From the NCBI GenBank assembly GCA_945952225.1, contig CAMFHP010000010.1, positions 1 to 64,000 of the forward strand: a stretch of 64,000 nucleotides of DNA. Direction: 5' to 3'. The translations under genes were made by a program, and so were the position numbers. Shown piece after piece: positions 37,515 to 46,938 of this stretch. Numbering within the stretch: the stretch's first letter is position 1; the number at the start of each line of letters is the position of its first letter. Source of the stretch: an uncultured Myxococcaceae bacterium (GTDB lineage Bacteria > Myxococcota_A > Polyangia > Polyangiales > Ga0077539). The notes beneath the pieces were generated by a model, which saw nothing but the letters and a program-made list of their open reading frames with translations, ran no database searches and was not told the DNA's origin.

Positions 37515-39086
37515 GTGATCGAGCGCGTCGCGCAACACCAGAGTCGGTTTCGCACTCCGGGCCTCGGCCCCGACGCGCGCGGCGTGGCGATCGGTCCGTC
37601 GGGCCTCGTGTTGCTGCCTGGTCTTGAGCGCCTCGTGGCGTTCCTTCGCGCGGCGGGCGAGGAGGGCGCGCTCGACGAGCTGCTCGACTCGCTGCGCATC
37701 GTGCAGGTCGTGTCGCCGCTGCGTACGCGCGAGATGCTCGTCGAGGTGCAGGCGAGCTCGTCGCACCGCATGGATCGCCTCGCCGCCCTCGCGCGCCTCG
37801 TGGGCGCGATGGTGTTCACGGGCACCGGGCGGCACTTCGTGAAGTACCGCGACGCGCAGGCTCCCTTCGGCTACGACATCGCGCAGCTCCTCGACGACCC
37901 CGGCGATTTCGGGCTCTACCACGACCGCTTCGCGCAGGCGTACCGCGCCGACAAAGAGATCGCCCTCCGCGACCTGCTGCTGCGCCTCGCGCCGGTGGCC
38001 GTTCCGCGGGCGCGCGCCGAGGCTCCCCGCACGCTCTATGCGCTCGTGCGCACGGGGCTCGGCGACAGCGTGGTGGGCTACCTCGCGCGGTGGGCTGTTC
38101 CTGCGCGCGTGGCTGTCGTCGAGTGGCAGCGCGGCGGCACCTCCGACGTGGTCGAGCGCGCGTGGCTGCTTCAACTGTCGCAGCCCGCGCCGCGCTTCAC
38201 GGCCCTGCTCCGTTCGCTTCCCGGGGTGCGCCTCTTCGTGCCCGACGGGGAGCGCGCCGTGGTGGAGTTCGGGCACCGTCACCCCGTTCCCCTCTCGGCC
38301 TGCGCGCCGCTGTTCGGCAGCGAAGAGCTCGTTCTGTTTCGCGCGAACGGCGACGGCGCGATCACGCTCACGTCGCGGCCGCCCTTCGTCGACGTGCAGA
38401 CCGTGACGAGCCTCGTGGCGACGTCACCCGAGACGCTCCACCACGTGCGCGCGCTCGGTGTCACGTCGAGCTTCGCGCTCCCGTTGCGGCTCGTGCCCAC
38501 GGGCAGCGCGCCGAAGCGTGTGGCCGCCTCGGTGATTCCTCTCGGCGAGCAGGACACCCTCGGGCGCATGCTCTCGGTGCTCCCGCCCGCGATGCTCCAG
38601 CGCGTGCAGATCGCGTTCTCCGAGACGACGATCTACGTGTACGGGCACGACGCGGTGTCGGTGCTCCCGCTCGGCACGCTGTACGAAGAGCTCGGTGACA
38701 ACGTGCTCGTGCCGCTGGGGTGGGGGCTCTCGCCGCCCATTCCGCCCGACGTGTTGCGCCAGCTCACGCGCGCCGCGGGCGATGCGCGGTTGTTCGTCAC
38801 GGGAGACCGCACGCCCATCACGGCCATTCCGCAGAGCGCGTTCGTGCCCGCGACGCGCGTGCTGCTCGCCGATGTGCCCGTGATGGACGACGCGCTCCTC
38901 GCGCCGCCGCTCGACGCGGACCTTCCGCTGCCCGACCTCTGGCCCGACGCACCGGGAATCCTCTCGGCGCTCCTCACGCCGGGCGCGCGCGGCAACCTCC
39001 CGCCGGCGCGCACCTCGCCCGCGCAGCTCGGCATGGTGGCCTCGCCGCCCGAGCCCGGCGCCGGGGAGGGCTCCGCGGGTGGCTGA
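37515..39086 (+). CDS. Unknown component of a MoxR-ATPase operon (523 residues)
   Basis: Begins at GTG (37515) and continues to the stop overlapping the next gene by eight bases. No signal peptide. Residues 1-120 have helical segments (LERLVAFLRAAGEEGALDEL) and later about 340 residues of mostly beta structure (RVAVVEWQRGGTSDVVERAW, VRLFVPDGERAVVEFG, TIYVYGHDAVSVLPLG). It does not show a von Willebrand MIDAS motif. In MoxR-based ternary systems, adjacent genes encode beta-propeller or variable domains; the strand-rich core could be one of those, but this is inference from context. The Pro/Ala tail of about 30 residues is low complexity. Confidence 0.55.
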   Translation: MIERVAQHQSRFRTPGLGPDARGVAIGPSGLVLLPGLERLVAFLRAAGEEGALDELLDSLRIVQVVSPLRTREMLVEVQASSSHRMDRLAALARLVGAMVFTGTGRHFVKYRDAQAPFGYDIAQLLDDPGDFGLYHDRFAQAYRADKEIALRDLLLRLAPVAVPRARAEAPRTLYALVRTGLGDSVVGYLARWAVPARVAVVEWQRGGTSDVVERAWLLQLSQPAPRFTALLRSLPGVRLFVPDGERAVVEFGHRHPVPLSACAPLFGSEELVLFRANGDGAITLTSRPPFVDVQTVTSLVATSPETLHHVRALGVTSSFALPLRLVPTGSAPKRVAASVIPLGEQDTLGRMLSVLPPAMLQRVQIAFSETTIYVYGHDAVSVLPLGTLYEELGDNVLVPLGWGLSPPIPPDVLRQLTRAAGDARLFVTGDRTPITAIPQSAFVPATRVLLADVPVMDDALLAPPLDADLPLPDLWPDAPGILSALLTPGARGNLPPARTSPAQLGMVASPPEPGAGEGSAGG

Positions 39087-40214
39087 CTACGGCGCCTACC
39101 ACGAGTTCGTGTCGCGCTTCGTCGGCCCGCTCGTGATGGGCGGTCGTGTCGAAGTGCGCGCGCCTGTGGGGCCCGGTGTGCTCGGCGCGTGGGAGAACCC
39201 GCCAGACCTCGACGCCACGCTGGTCACGCGCATCGCCGACACGGCCCGCGCGCACCTCGCGAAGATCGGTCCCGTGGGGTCGATCACGGGCCTCCCGCTC
39301 GACGCGCTGGCCCTCGCGCTCGCGTGGCACAACCTCCTCGCGATGACGCACCCCGAGGTGCGCGCGCGGCGCGGTCTCCGTCGCAAGACGCGGCAGTGGT
39401 GTGCGGCGATGATCGAGTGGGCGGGCGAGGCCCACACGCGCGGTGAAGTGGCCATGCGACACGGGCTGCTCCACGGCCTCACGCGGCTCCGTCGTGTCGA
39501 CACGCACGTGGAGTTCTGGGCGGGCTACGCGGATTTTGTGGGCGTCGCGCCGCCGTCGTCGCTGGTCGCGTGGCCGAAGCTCCGTCGCGTGCAGGAGCGT
39601 CGCACGAGCGTCCCGCTCTTCGAACTGCTCGGGGCCCTCGAACTCGACGAGCAGGACGACGACGACGACCTCACGACCGTGGCGCGCGCCGCGCTCGCGC
39701 TCTCGCCGCTCACGGATTTCGAGACCGCAGATCGCCCACCCGCGATGGCCTTCGCGTGGACGGCGCCGGGACTCAACGTGCTCACCGACGACGCCCTCCG
39801 CGGCGCTGCGCAGCGTGTGCTCCTCGCGCGTGGAACGTCGGCCCTGCGCGCCGTCGAGCAGGCCACGCTCGCGGCCGTGAAGCGCGAGGAACTCCCCGAG
39901 GCGTGCGCGCGCTGGCTGCTGCGCTTCCACCTGGAGACGCTGCTCACCGAGGCGCTCTCTGCGCGGCCCACGGCGCCCGAGACGCGCCCGCAGAGCGCCG
40001 CGCCCGAGAAGCCCGCCGCGCAGGGAACGGCCGCCTCACAACCGCTCGCCACCGACGCCGCGCACCGCCTCGGGCACGCCCGCGTCGCGCGGTGGACGCA
40101 CATGCCCATCGAGGTCGTGCAGCGCGCGCTGCCCGTCGACCCGAACCGCCCGATGCCGAAAGATTCGCCCTCCGTCGCGCTGCTCCAGCGCGCGAAGGCG
40201 TTGGAGGTCCGTAC

Positions 40215-40218
<4 letters not shown>
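39079..40218 (+). CDS. Unknown helical component of the MoxR-ATPase operon (379 residues)
   Basis: Starts at a GTG eight bases inside the preceding gene and stops four bases past the next start. Soluble, with several long helices (TRIADTARAHLAKIGPVGSI, CAAMIEWAGEAHTRGEVAMR) and one acidic DEQDDDDD run (about 195). A Thr/Ala/Pro linker (about 305-335) and a short basic conserved-looking end (MPIEVVQRALPVDPNRPMP) follow. No named domain is recognised. Its overlap with both neighbours argues that the three proteins are made together and may form one complex. Confidence 0.6.
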
Positions 40219-41378
<1,160 letters not shown>

Positions 41379-41513
41379 GCCGCTGTCACACGCCGCGCGC
41401 CACTTCTCACCGCCCGCCCCGTTCACAATGCTCTACCATCGCGCCGCCGTCGGAACGGGAGCGTGGGGACGCGCACCGCATCACCGTCGGCGACCCGTGA
41501 AAGGACGTCGATC

Positions 41514-42611
41514 ATGAGCACGAAGAAGCGCCCCGCCGCGCCGCCGTCGAAGCCCGTTCGCACCGTGGTCGATGGGCTGCCCTTCGATCCCTTCGACCGC
41601 GATCTCCCGCGCGGCCTCCGTCGCTACGGCGTGCAGCTCGACAAGGTGCGCACGGTGCTGGCCGCGCCCATCGAAGCCGACGCGCACGGCATCGACGCGC
41701 TCCGCGGTCACGCGTGGTACCGCGGCGGACTGCGCACGCCGCTCTTCATGCTCGAAGGGCTCGCGCGCGTGTCGCTCGGCACCGACGGCGACGAGAACGT
41801 GTTCCGCCCGCTCCTCGACGACGTGAAGATCGTCGAAGACGTCTGCGGTGAGGTCGACTACTGGTTCGCGCTGCTCCAGCACGCCGACGCGTGGCAGCTC
41901 CCCGATGCGGTGCGCGCGTCCTTCGCGGATCGCCACAAGGCCGCCTGCGGGCGCCTCGTCGGATGGCTCGAAGCCCGGGCGTGGGTCGACCATCGGTACC
42001 TCCGCGAAGAGGGCACCGTGCGCCTCCGCGTGAACCGTCTCGGCCGTGATCTTCGCGACGTGGCGTGGCCCTCGGCGGCCAAGGAGCGCAAGCGTCTGCG
42101 CGCGTTCCTCCACGACCGCATGGCCTCGCTGCACGCGGCCGCGCGCGCGCTCGACATGAACGACATCGAGCACGGTCTCCACGAGCTCCGTCGCAAGCTC
42201 CGTTGGATCAGCATCTACGCCGCGGCCCTCGACGGCGCGGTGCAGCTCGACATGCGCGCGAAGGCCCCGAAGGGATGGGCCCGCTACATGACCCCCGCGG
42301 TGGTCGACAACCCGTTCAACCAGCTCCCCGAAGGAGAGCCCGGCGAGGAGCCCGTGCGCATCCCCGCGCCGCTCTTCTACGCGCTGAGCTGGCTCATCGC
42401 AGAGCTCGGCGCGCTGAAAGACCGCGCCCAGTGGACCGAGGCCGTCGCCCACGAGCACGCCTCGCTGGGCCTCGCGCCGAAGTCGAAGCGCGTGATCGGC
42501 GACCTCTCGCTCGAACCCGCCGAGGCCGGTCGCCAGGCCGCCGCGATCGTGCAGCGCACGCTGGAGACCGACCGCCTCCTCGAACGCCTCGCCGAAGCGC
42601 TCGACGCCTGA
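41514..42611 (+). CDS. Unknown protein following the MoxR ATPase (365 residues)
   Basis: Starts 136 bases after the ATPase, so it may have its own promoter. Soluble; begins with an Ala/Pro/Lys-rich stretch. A central helical segment DMNDIEHGLHELRRKLRWIS (about 215-235) resembles the HxxRxxxRRLR pattern of CHAD domains, but other CHAD signatures are not clear, so this is only a weak hint. Trp and Tyr are frequent (HAWYRGGLRTPLFML, DYWFALLQHADAWQL). No catalytic motif is seen. It may be a fourth member of the system or an independent gene. Confidence 0.6.
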   Translation: MSTKKRPAAPPSKPVRTVVDGLPFDPFDRDLPRGLRRYGVQLDKVRTVLAAPIEADAHGIDALRGHAWYRGGLRTPLFMLEGLARVSLGTDGDENVFRPLLDDVKIVEDVCGEVDYWFALLQHADAWQLPDAVRASFADRHKAACGRLVGWLEARAWVDHRYLREEGTVRLRVNRLGRDLRDVAWPSAAKERKRLRAFLHDRMASLHAAARALDMNDIEHGLHELRRKLRWISIYAAALDGAVQLDMRAKAPKGWARYMTPAVVDNPFNQLPEGEPGEEPVRIPAPLFYALSWLIAELGALKDRAQWTEAVAHEHASLGLAPKSKRVIGDLSLEPAEAGRQAAAIVQRTLETDRLLERLAEALDA

Positions 42612-42648
42612 GCAGCACGCGTCTTCTCCCTCTCCGAACCCCTTGAAA

Positions 42649-43347
42649 TCAGGCCTCCAGGGCCGCGAGGAGCTCCTCGCAACGACGCACCACGAGCAGC
42701 GGCGTGCGCTCGTCGTCGCGCAGCGCGCGGAGGTCGTCGGCGCCGAGCAGCGGGAGCACCGCGGCGGTGAGCGCCGGCGGCGACGCGGGGTTCATCGCGA
42801 GGGCCCTGCGCACGGCGGGACGGAGCGACCAGCGCGGCGAGCCGAAGACCCGCGCGAGCACTTCGGGCACGTTGGGGCGACGGGAGCACAGCCGCACCAC
42901 GTCGGGCTCCGTGAGCCGCGGGTTCTGGAGCAGCAGCGCGATCACATCGGGGTGCGGGTCTCGCAGCACGCGGTCGAACATGCGCCGATCGGGCTTGCGC
43001 GCGAGGCTCTTGCGCTCGCCGAGGGTGAGCGGGCGGCCGCGGCCGTAGTCGGGCACGCGGGCGTTGTCGTCGGCGGGGTCGGTGCCGTCGTCGGAGGTGG
43101 GCGCGGAGCCGTCGACGAGGCGACGTTGGCGATCGGGCGAGGCGCTGAGGGCGACCTGGAGCGAGAGCAGGGCCACGCGGGCGCGGGGCTCTCCCGCGGC
43201 GCTGCGGAGCGTGAGGGCGTCGATGGCGTCGCGGAGTTCCTCGTCGGTGAGTCCGTCGAGCATCGAGCGGAAGAGGGCGACGCGTGTGGCGGGATCGACG
43301 AGGGTCGAGGCGTGGAGGCAGAGCCGTTCGGCGAGGTCGCTGGGCAT
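42649..43347 (-). CDS. HEAT-like repeat protein, unknown
   Basis: 232 residues. Short repeats such as LRDPHPDVIALLLQNPRLTEPDVVRL and ALAMNPASPPALTAAVLPLL are typical of HEAT/DUF2336-like helical proteins in which each repeat counts DPxPxVxxxLxxNP. The gene begins at ATG 43347. No signal peptide or membrane helix. Convergent with the 41514 gene at 37 bases and divergent from phaR at 200 bases. Confidence 0.6.
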   Translation of the reverse strand: MPSDLAERLCLHASTLVDPATRVALFRSMLDGLTDEELRDAIDALTLRSAAGEPRARVALLSLQVALSASPDRQRRLVDGSAPTSDDGTDPADDNARVPDYGRGRPLTLGERKSLARKPDRRMFDRVLRDPHPDVIALLLQNPRLTEPDVVRLCSRRPNVPEVLARVFGSPRWSLRPAVRRALAMNPASPPALTAAVLPLLGADDLRALRDDERTPLLVVRRCEELLAALEA

Positions 43348-43547
43348 CGGAGGGGGCGCGGTGCGGGGTGTTGAGGCAGAGACGCGGCGGCGCCAGTGTC
43401 CCACGTTCAGGGCCGCGCGAGGATGTGGGCTAGACCCTTGACCCGTAGGCCTTTCGAGCGATACGCACGGCCACCGCCGTGGCGGCGCGTCCAGGGGCGC
43501 TCCCCGCGGTTCCTTCCCCACGACCCTGCGAGATCGCGTCGTTCACG

Positions 43548-44225
43548 ATGACCAGCAACGCACCGCCGACCCAGCAAGAGCCTCGCATCGTCAAGCGGTA
43601 CAGCAACCGCAAGCTCTACGACACCGTCGAGAGCCGCTACGTGACGCTGCCGCAGATCGCGGAGCTCCTTCGCAAGGGCGAAGACGTTCGCATCATCGAC
43701 AACAACACGAAAGAAGACCTCACGAGCGTCACGCTCGCGCAGATCATCTACGAAGAGGAGCGCAAGCAGAGCAGCGCCCTCCCGCTCACGACGCTGAAAG
43801 ACCTTCTGAACACGGCCCGCGAGCGCGTGATGTCGACGCTCCCCGTGGCGCGCTTCATCGCCCGCGACGCCGAGAAGGGTGCGGAAGAGACGCCCGCGCC
43901 GGTCGAGGCGCCCGCGCCCGTCGAGGCCCCTGCGCCCGTCGCGACGGCCGACGACCACGCGAAGGAGCCGGGCCGCGTGCAGCAGTTCTTCGAGGGCTCG
44001 CGCGTCGCGTTCGACCAGTGGCAGCACGAGGCCGACAAGCGGATGAAGGCCTTCTGGGAGGGCATCAATCCCACGCTGCAGATCCAGGGGCTCCAGAGCG
44101 AGATCCGTCGGTTGCAGCAACGCGTCGACGGGCTCGAAGCGCGGGTGCGCGAACTCACGGGAGAGCCGCCGGCAGAGCCTTCCGAGGGCGCCAGCGAGCC
44201 TCCGACGTCGGCCGACGCGGAATAG
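43548..44225 (+). CDS. phaR: Polyhydroxyalkanoate synthesis regulator PhaR
   Basis: 225 residues. The N-terminal DNA-binding domain is unmistakable: RIVKRYSNRKLYDTVESRYV (about 12-31), then LPQIAELLRKGEDVRIIDNN and VTLAQIIYEEERKQ. PhaR represses phasin and PHA granule genes and binds granules. A Pro/Ala/Glu linker (about 100-135) precedes a helical C-terminal part (EIRRLQQRVDGLEARVREL) that is a likely leucine-zipper-type coiled coil. No other pha genes lie in the window. The ATG at 43548 is chosen because it is closest to the conserved domain. Confidence 0.93.
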   Translation: MTSNAPPTQQEPRIVKRYSNRKLYDTVESRYVTLPQIAELLRKGEDVRIIDNNTKEDLTSVTLAQIIYEEERKQSSALPLTTLKDLLNTARERVMSTLPVARFIARDAEKGAEETPAPVEAPAPVEAPAPVATADDHAKEPGRVQQFFEGSRVAFDQWQHEADKRMKAFWEGINPTLQIQGLQSEIRRLQQRVDGLEARVRELTGEPPAEPSEGASEPPTSADAE

Positions 44226-44281
44226 CATCCCCCCTTGCGCGGGTTCTTCGCGATGCTTCTCTACGCGTCTGCTGAGGCCCC

Positions 44282-44908
44282 ATGAACTCTTCCGAGACCC
44301 AACGCCGACGTCGGTTCGAAGCCGAGGTCCTTCCCCACCTCGATGCGATGTACCGCACGGCGCTGCGCCTCACGCGCAGCCCCGCTGACGCAGACGACCT
44401 CGTTCAAGACAGCGTCATCAAGGCATACCGCTTCTTCGACTCCTACGAGCAGGGCACCAACGTCCGCGCGTGGCTGCTGAAGATCCTCACGAATCTGTTC
44501 TTCTCGAAGCACCGTCGCACGACGCTCGAAGGCAACGTCGCCGCGCTGGGCGCGACCGATCCCGTCTCCGATGGGTGGATGGGCGCCGCGTCGGTGAACC
44601 CGAGTCGTGAGTACGAGCGCATGATGGAAAAGCCGCTCCTCGAAGCGGCCGTCGCGCGCGTGCTCGACGATCTGCCGGAAGATTTCCGCACGGTGCTGGT
44701 TCTCGTCGATGTCGAAGGGCTGACGTACCGCGAGGTCGCAGACGCGATGGGGTGTCCGATGGGCACCGTGATGTCGCGGCTCCACCGGGCTCGCAAGGCC
44801 GTCGCCCAACGGCTCGGGATTCAACCGGAGCGCGTCGAGACCGAGGCCCCCCAGGAGAGCGTGGTCTCCATCGACGCATACCGCAGGCGCAAGGAGAGTA
44901 CGGGATGA
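44282..44908 (+). CDS. ECF-type RNA polymerase sigma factor
   Basis: 208 residues. Region 2 has RTALRLTRSPADADDLVQDSVIKAYRFFDSYEQGTN, with the DxxQDxxxKAY core, and region 4 has LPEDFRTVLVLVDVEGLTYREVADAMGCPMGTVMSRLHRARK, the classical helix-turn-helix for the -35 element. Such factors switch on envelope or stress genes. The next gene overlaps it by four bases and encodes a zinc anti-sigma factor, so it is normally held inactive. No target promoter can be told from the window. Confidence 0.95.
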   Translation: MNSSETQRRRRFEAEVLPHLDAMYRTALRLTRSPADADDLVQDSVIKAYRFFDSYEQGTNVRAWLLKILTNLFFSKHRRTTLEGNVAALGATDPVSDGWMGAASVNPSREYERMMEKPLLEAAVARVLDDLPEDFRTVLVLVDVEGLTYREVADAMGCPMGTVMSRLHRARKAVAQRLGIQPERVETEAPQESVVSIDAYRRRKESTG

Positions 44909-45696
44909 CGTTCGGTTGCGACGAGGCGAGGCGGTGGCTCGACGCCTGGGTCGACCAGGAGCTCGATCTGAGCGCCGCCGTGCACGTCGAGGCTCACCTC
45001 GCACGGTGCGGCTGCTGCCGTGCCGAGGCCGAGTCGTTGAAGTGCCTCAAGCGTTCACTCGCAGGGCTGCGTGAAGAGAGCGCGCCCACGGCCCTTCGGT
45101 TCAAGATCTCCGCGGCCCTCGAAGCCTGCGACCGCGCGCAGGAGGCCGAGCAGACCGCGCAGAAGCGCAAGAAGCACGCGCTCGGCTTCGCCCTCACCGG
45201 CGCGGCCCTCGCGGGCGTCGTGCTCGCCTCGGGCCACCGCGGAACGCCCAACACCATGCAGGCCGGTGTGCTCCCCGTTGTCGAAGACGTGGCCGCGCGC
45301 CACGCCCGCGAGCTGCCCGCGGAGGTCGAAGCGAGCGACCCCATGCAGGTGGCGCAGTGGTTCCGCGGCAAGATCGACATCCCGGTGCGGCCGGTGATGT
45401 TCCGCGGCATGCCCGCACGGCTCCTCGGCGCGCGCATCTCGAACGTGCGCAACCAGATGGCCGCGGCGCTCTACTACGACGTCGGCGGTCGGCGCGTGAC
45501 GGTCTTCGTCTTCGACGGAAACCTCGTGCGCTCCGACATGGCCGAACACGAGGGCAGCGGGCACCCGTACATGATGGTCTCGTCGCACGGGTACACCGTG
45601 TCGCTCACCGAGCAGCAGGGCGTGGGCTACGCGATCGCGAGCGATCTGCCTCCGCAGGAGACCGTTCGCATCGTGCAGAGCGTCGAGCTCCGCTGA
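44905..45696 (+). CDS. Zinc-binding anti-sigma factor with membrane helix
   Basis: 263 residues starting four bases inside the sigma gene (ATGA). Near the N-terminus the motif VEAHLARCGCCRAEA gives HxxxCxxC, the zinc anti-sigma signature. A membrane helix (ALGFALTGAALAGVVLAS, about 96-113) follows. The periplasmic part (about 115-263) contains strands VRPVMFRGMPARLLGARISN, VTVFVFDGNLV and SSHGYTVSLTEQQGVGYAIA, perhaps a stress-sensing domain. It would bind the sigma factor and release it on a signal. A convergent hutF ends seven bases later. Confidence 0.92.
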   Translation: MTFGCDEARRWLDAWVDQELDLSAAVHVEAHLARCGCCRAEAESLKCLKRSLAGLREESAPTALRFKISAALEACDRAQEAEQTAQKRKKHALGFALTGAALAGVVLASGHRGTPNTMQAGVLPVVEDVAARHARELPAEVEASDPMQVAQWFRGKIDIPVRPVMFRGMPARLLGARISNVRNQMAAALYYDVGGRRVTVFVFDGNLVRSDMAEHEGSGHPYMMVSSHGYTVSLTEQQGVGYAIASDLPPQETVRIVQSVELR

Positions 45697-45702
45697 CCGC
45701 CG

Positions 45703-46896
45703 TCACTCCGCCGCGTCGTCGACCCCCGACACACACGCGGCGCTCCCCGAATAGAACAGTCCATCGAGCGCGTCGTCGCGCGACACGTCTGCGAGGCTGC
45801 GCGCGCGCAGGTTGATGCGCGTGCTCGGACGCCACGAGGTCTCGCGGTCTCCATTGACCACGTCCCATCCGCACGCGAGCGCGCCGTGCACCGACGCGTC
45901 GACGAGGAGTTGCTCCGCCGGCGTGCGTCCGCGATCGGGCGTGAAGGTCACCCGTCGCCGGAGCCGCAGGCGCTCGTGCATTTCGAGGGCGCGGGCCTCT
46001 TCGATCGGATCGCTGAGCACATGCGAATCGACACCGGTGCAGAGCCGCGCACCCGCGTCACGGAGCGCGGTGAGGTCGGGCAGTCCGTCGCCGAGGTCGC
46101 GCTCCGTCGTGGGGCACACGCACACGAACGCGCGCGCCTCACCGAGCATCCGGGCCTCGTGGGATGCGAGCACGGTGGCGTGCACGGCGACGAAGCGCGC
46201 GTCGAGCACGCCGAGCTCGGCGAGGAGTTCCACCGGGCGGCGTTGGTGTTCTGCGAGGCACGCGTCGACCTCGCCCTGCACCTCGGCGACGTGCATGTGA
46301 AGGGGCATCGCGTGGGCCTTCGCGTCCGCGTGAAGCGCGGTGATCCACGACGCGGGCACGGCGCGCACCGAGTGGGGAGCGACGCCGATGCGCACGCGGG
46401 GATGGTGCTTCCATCGTGTGCGAAGGGTGTCGAGGTCGCGGAGCACGTCGTCGACGGAGCCGTCGCTGAAGCGTCGCTGCGTTCCTTCGGGACCGCGTCC
46501 TGCGCCTGCGCGCGCGTAGGCCGTGCGAAGGAGCGTGATGCGCAGCCCCGCATCGAGGGCCGCGCCGATCACCGCGTCGGCGAGCGCGGTGCGGTCGGCG
46601 TAGGGCGTTCCGTCGGCCTGGTGGTGCACGTAGTGGAACTCACCCACCGCGGTCACACCCGACGCGCGGAGCTCTTCGAACGCGCGACGTGAGATGTCGG
46701 CGATGGTCTCGGGGGTGAGCGTGTCGGCGAGGCGGTACATCGCATCGCGCCACGACCAGAACGTGCCCGTCTGCGCGGCGCGCTGGGTGGTTCCGCGGAG
46801 CGCGCGCTGAAATGCGTGCGAGTGGGCCGACACGAGGCCGGGCACCACGAGCGTGTCTCCCTCGATGCGAACGAGCGGTCGGAGCGGTGCGGTCAC
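45703..46896 (-). CDS. hutF: N-formimidoyl-L-glutamate deiminase
   Basis: 397 residues. An amidohydrolase of histidine degradation: it converts formimidoylglutamate to formylglutamate and ammonia. Motifs are LVSAHSHAFQRALRGTTQR (metal HxH), ASGVTAVGEFHYVHHQ, MHVAEVQGEVDACL (HxHVAE-like), CPTTERDLGDGLPDL and GVDSHVLSDP. The protein is about 50 residues shorter than typical HutF at the N-terminus and starts at GTG, so it may lack part of the small beta domain, or the true start may be different. Other hut genes are not in the window. A 5' partner may lie elsewhere. Confidence 0.92.
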   Translation of the reverse strand: MTAPLRPLVRIEGDTLVVPGLVSAHSHAFQRALRGTTQRAAQTGTFWSWRDAMYRLADTLTPETIADISRRAFEELRASGVTAVGEFHYVHHQADGTPYADRTALADAVIGAALDAGLRITLLRTAYARAGAGRGPEGTQRRFSDGSVDDVLRDLDTLRTRWKHHPRVRIGVAPHSVRAVPASWITALHADAKAHAMPLHMHVAEVQGEVDACLAEHQRRPVELLAELGVLDARFVAVHATVLASHEARMLGEARAFVCVCPTTERDLGDGLPDLTALRDAGARLCTGVDSHVLSDPIEEARALEMHERLRLRRRVTFTPDRGRTPAEQLLVDASVHGALACGWDVVNGDRETSWRPSTRINLRARSLADVSRDDALDGLFYSGSAACVSGVDDAAE

Positions 46897-46938
46897 GGCG
46901 CGATGATCACCACGCCCGGCGCGCGGGTGTAAAGCCGC

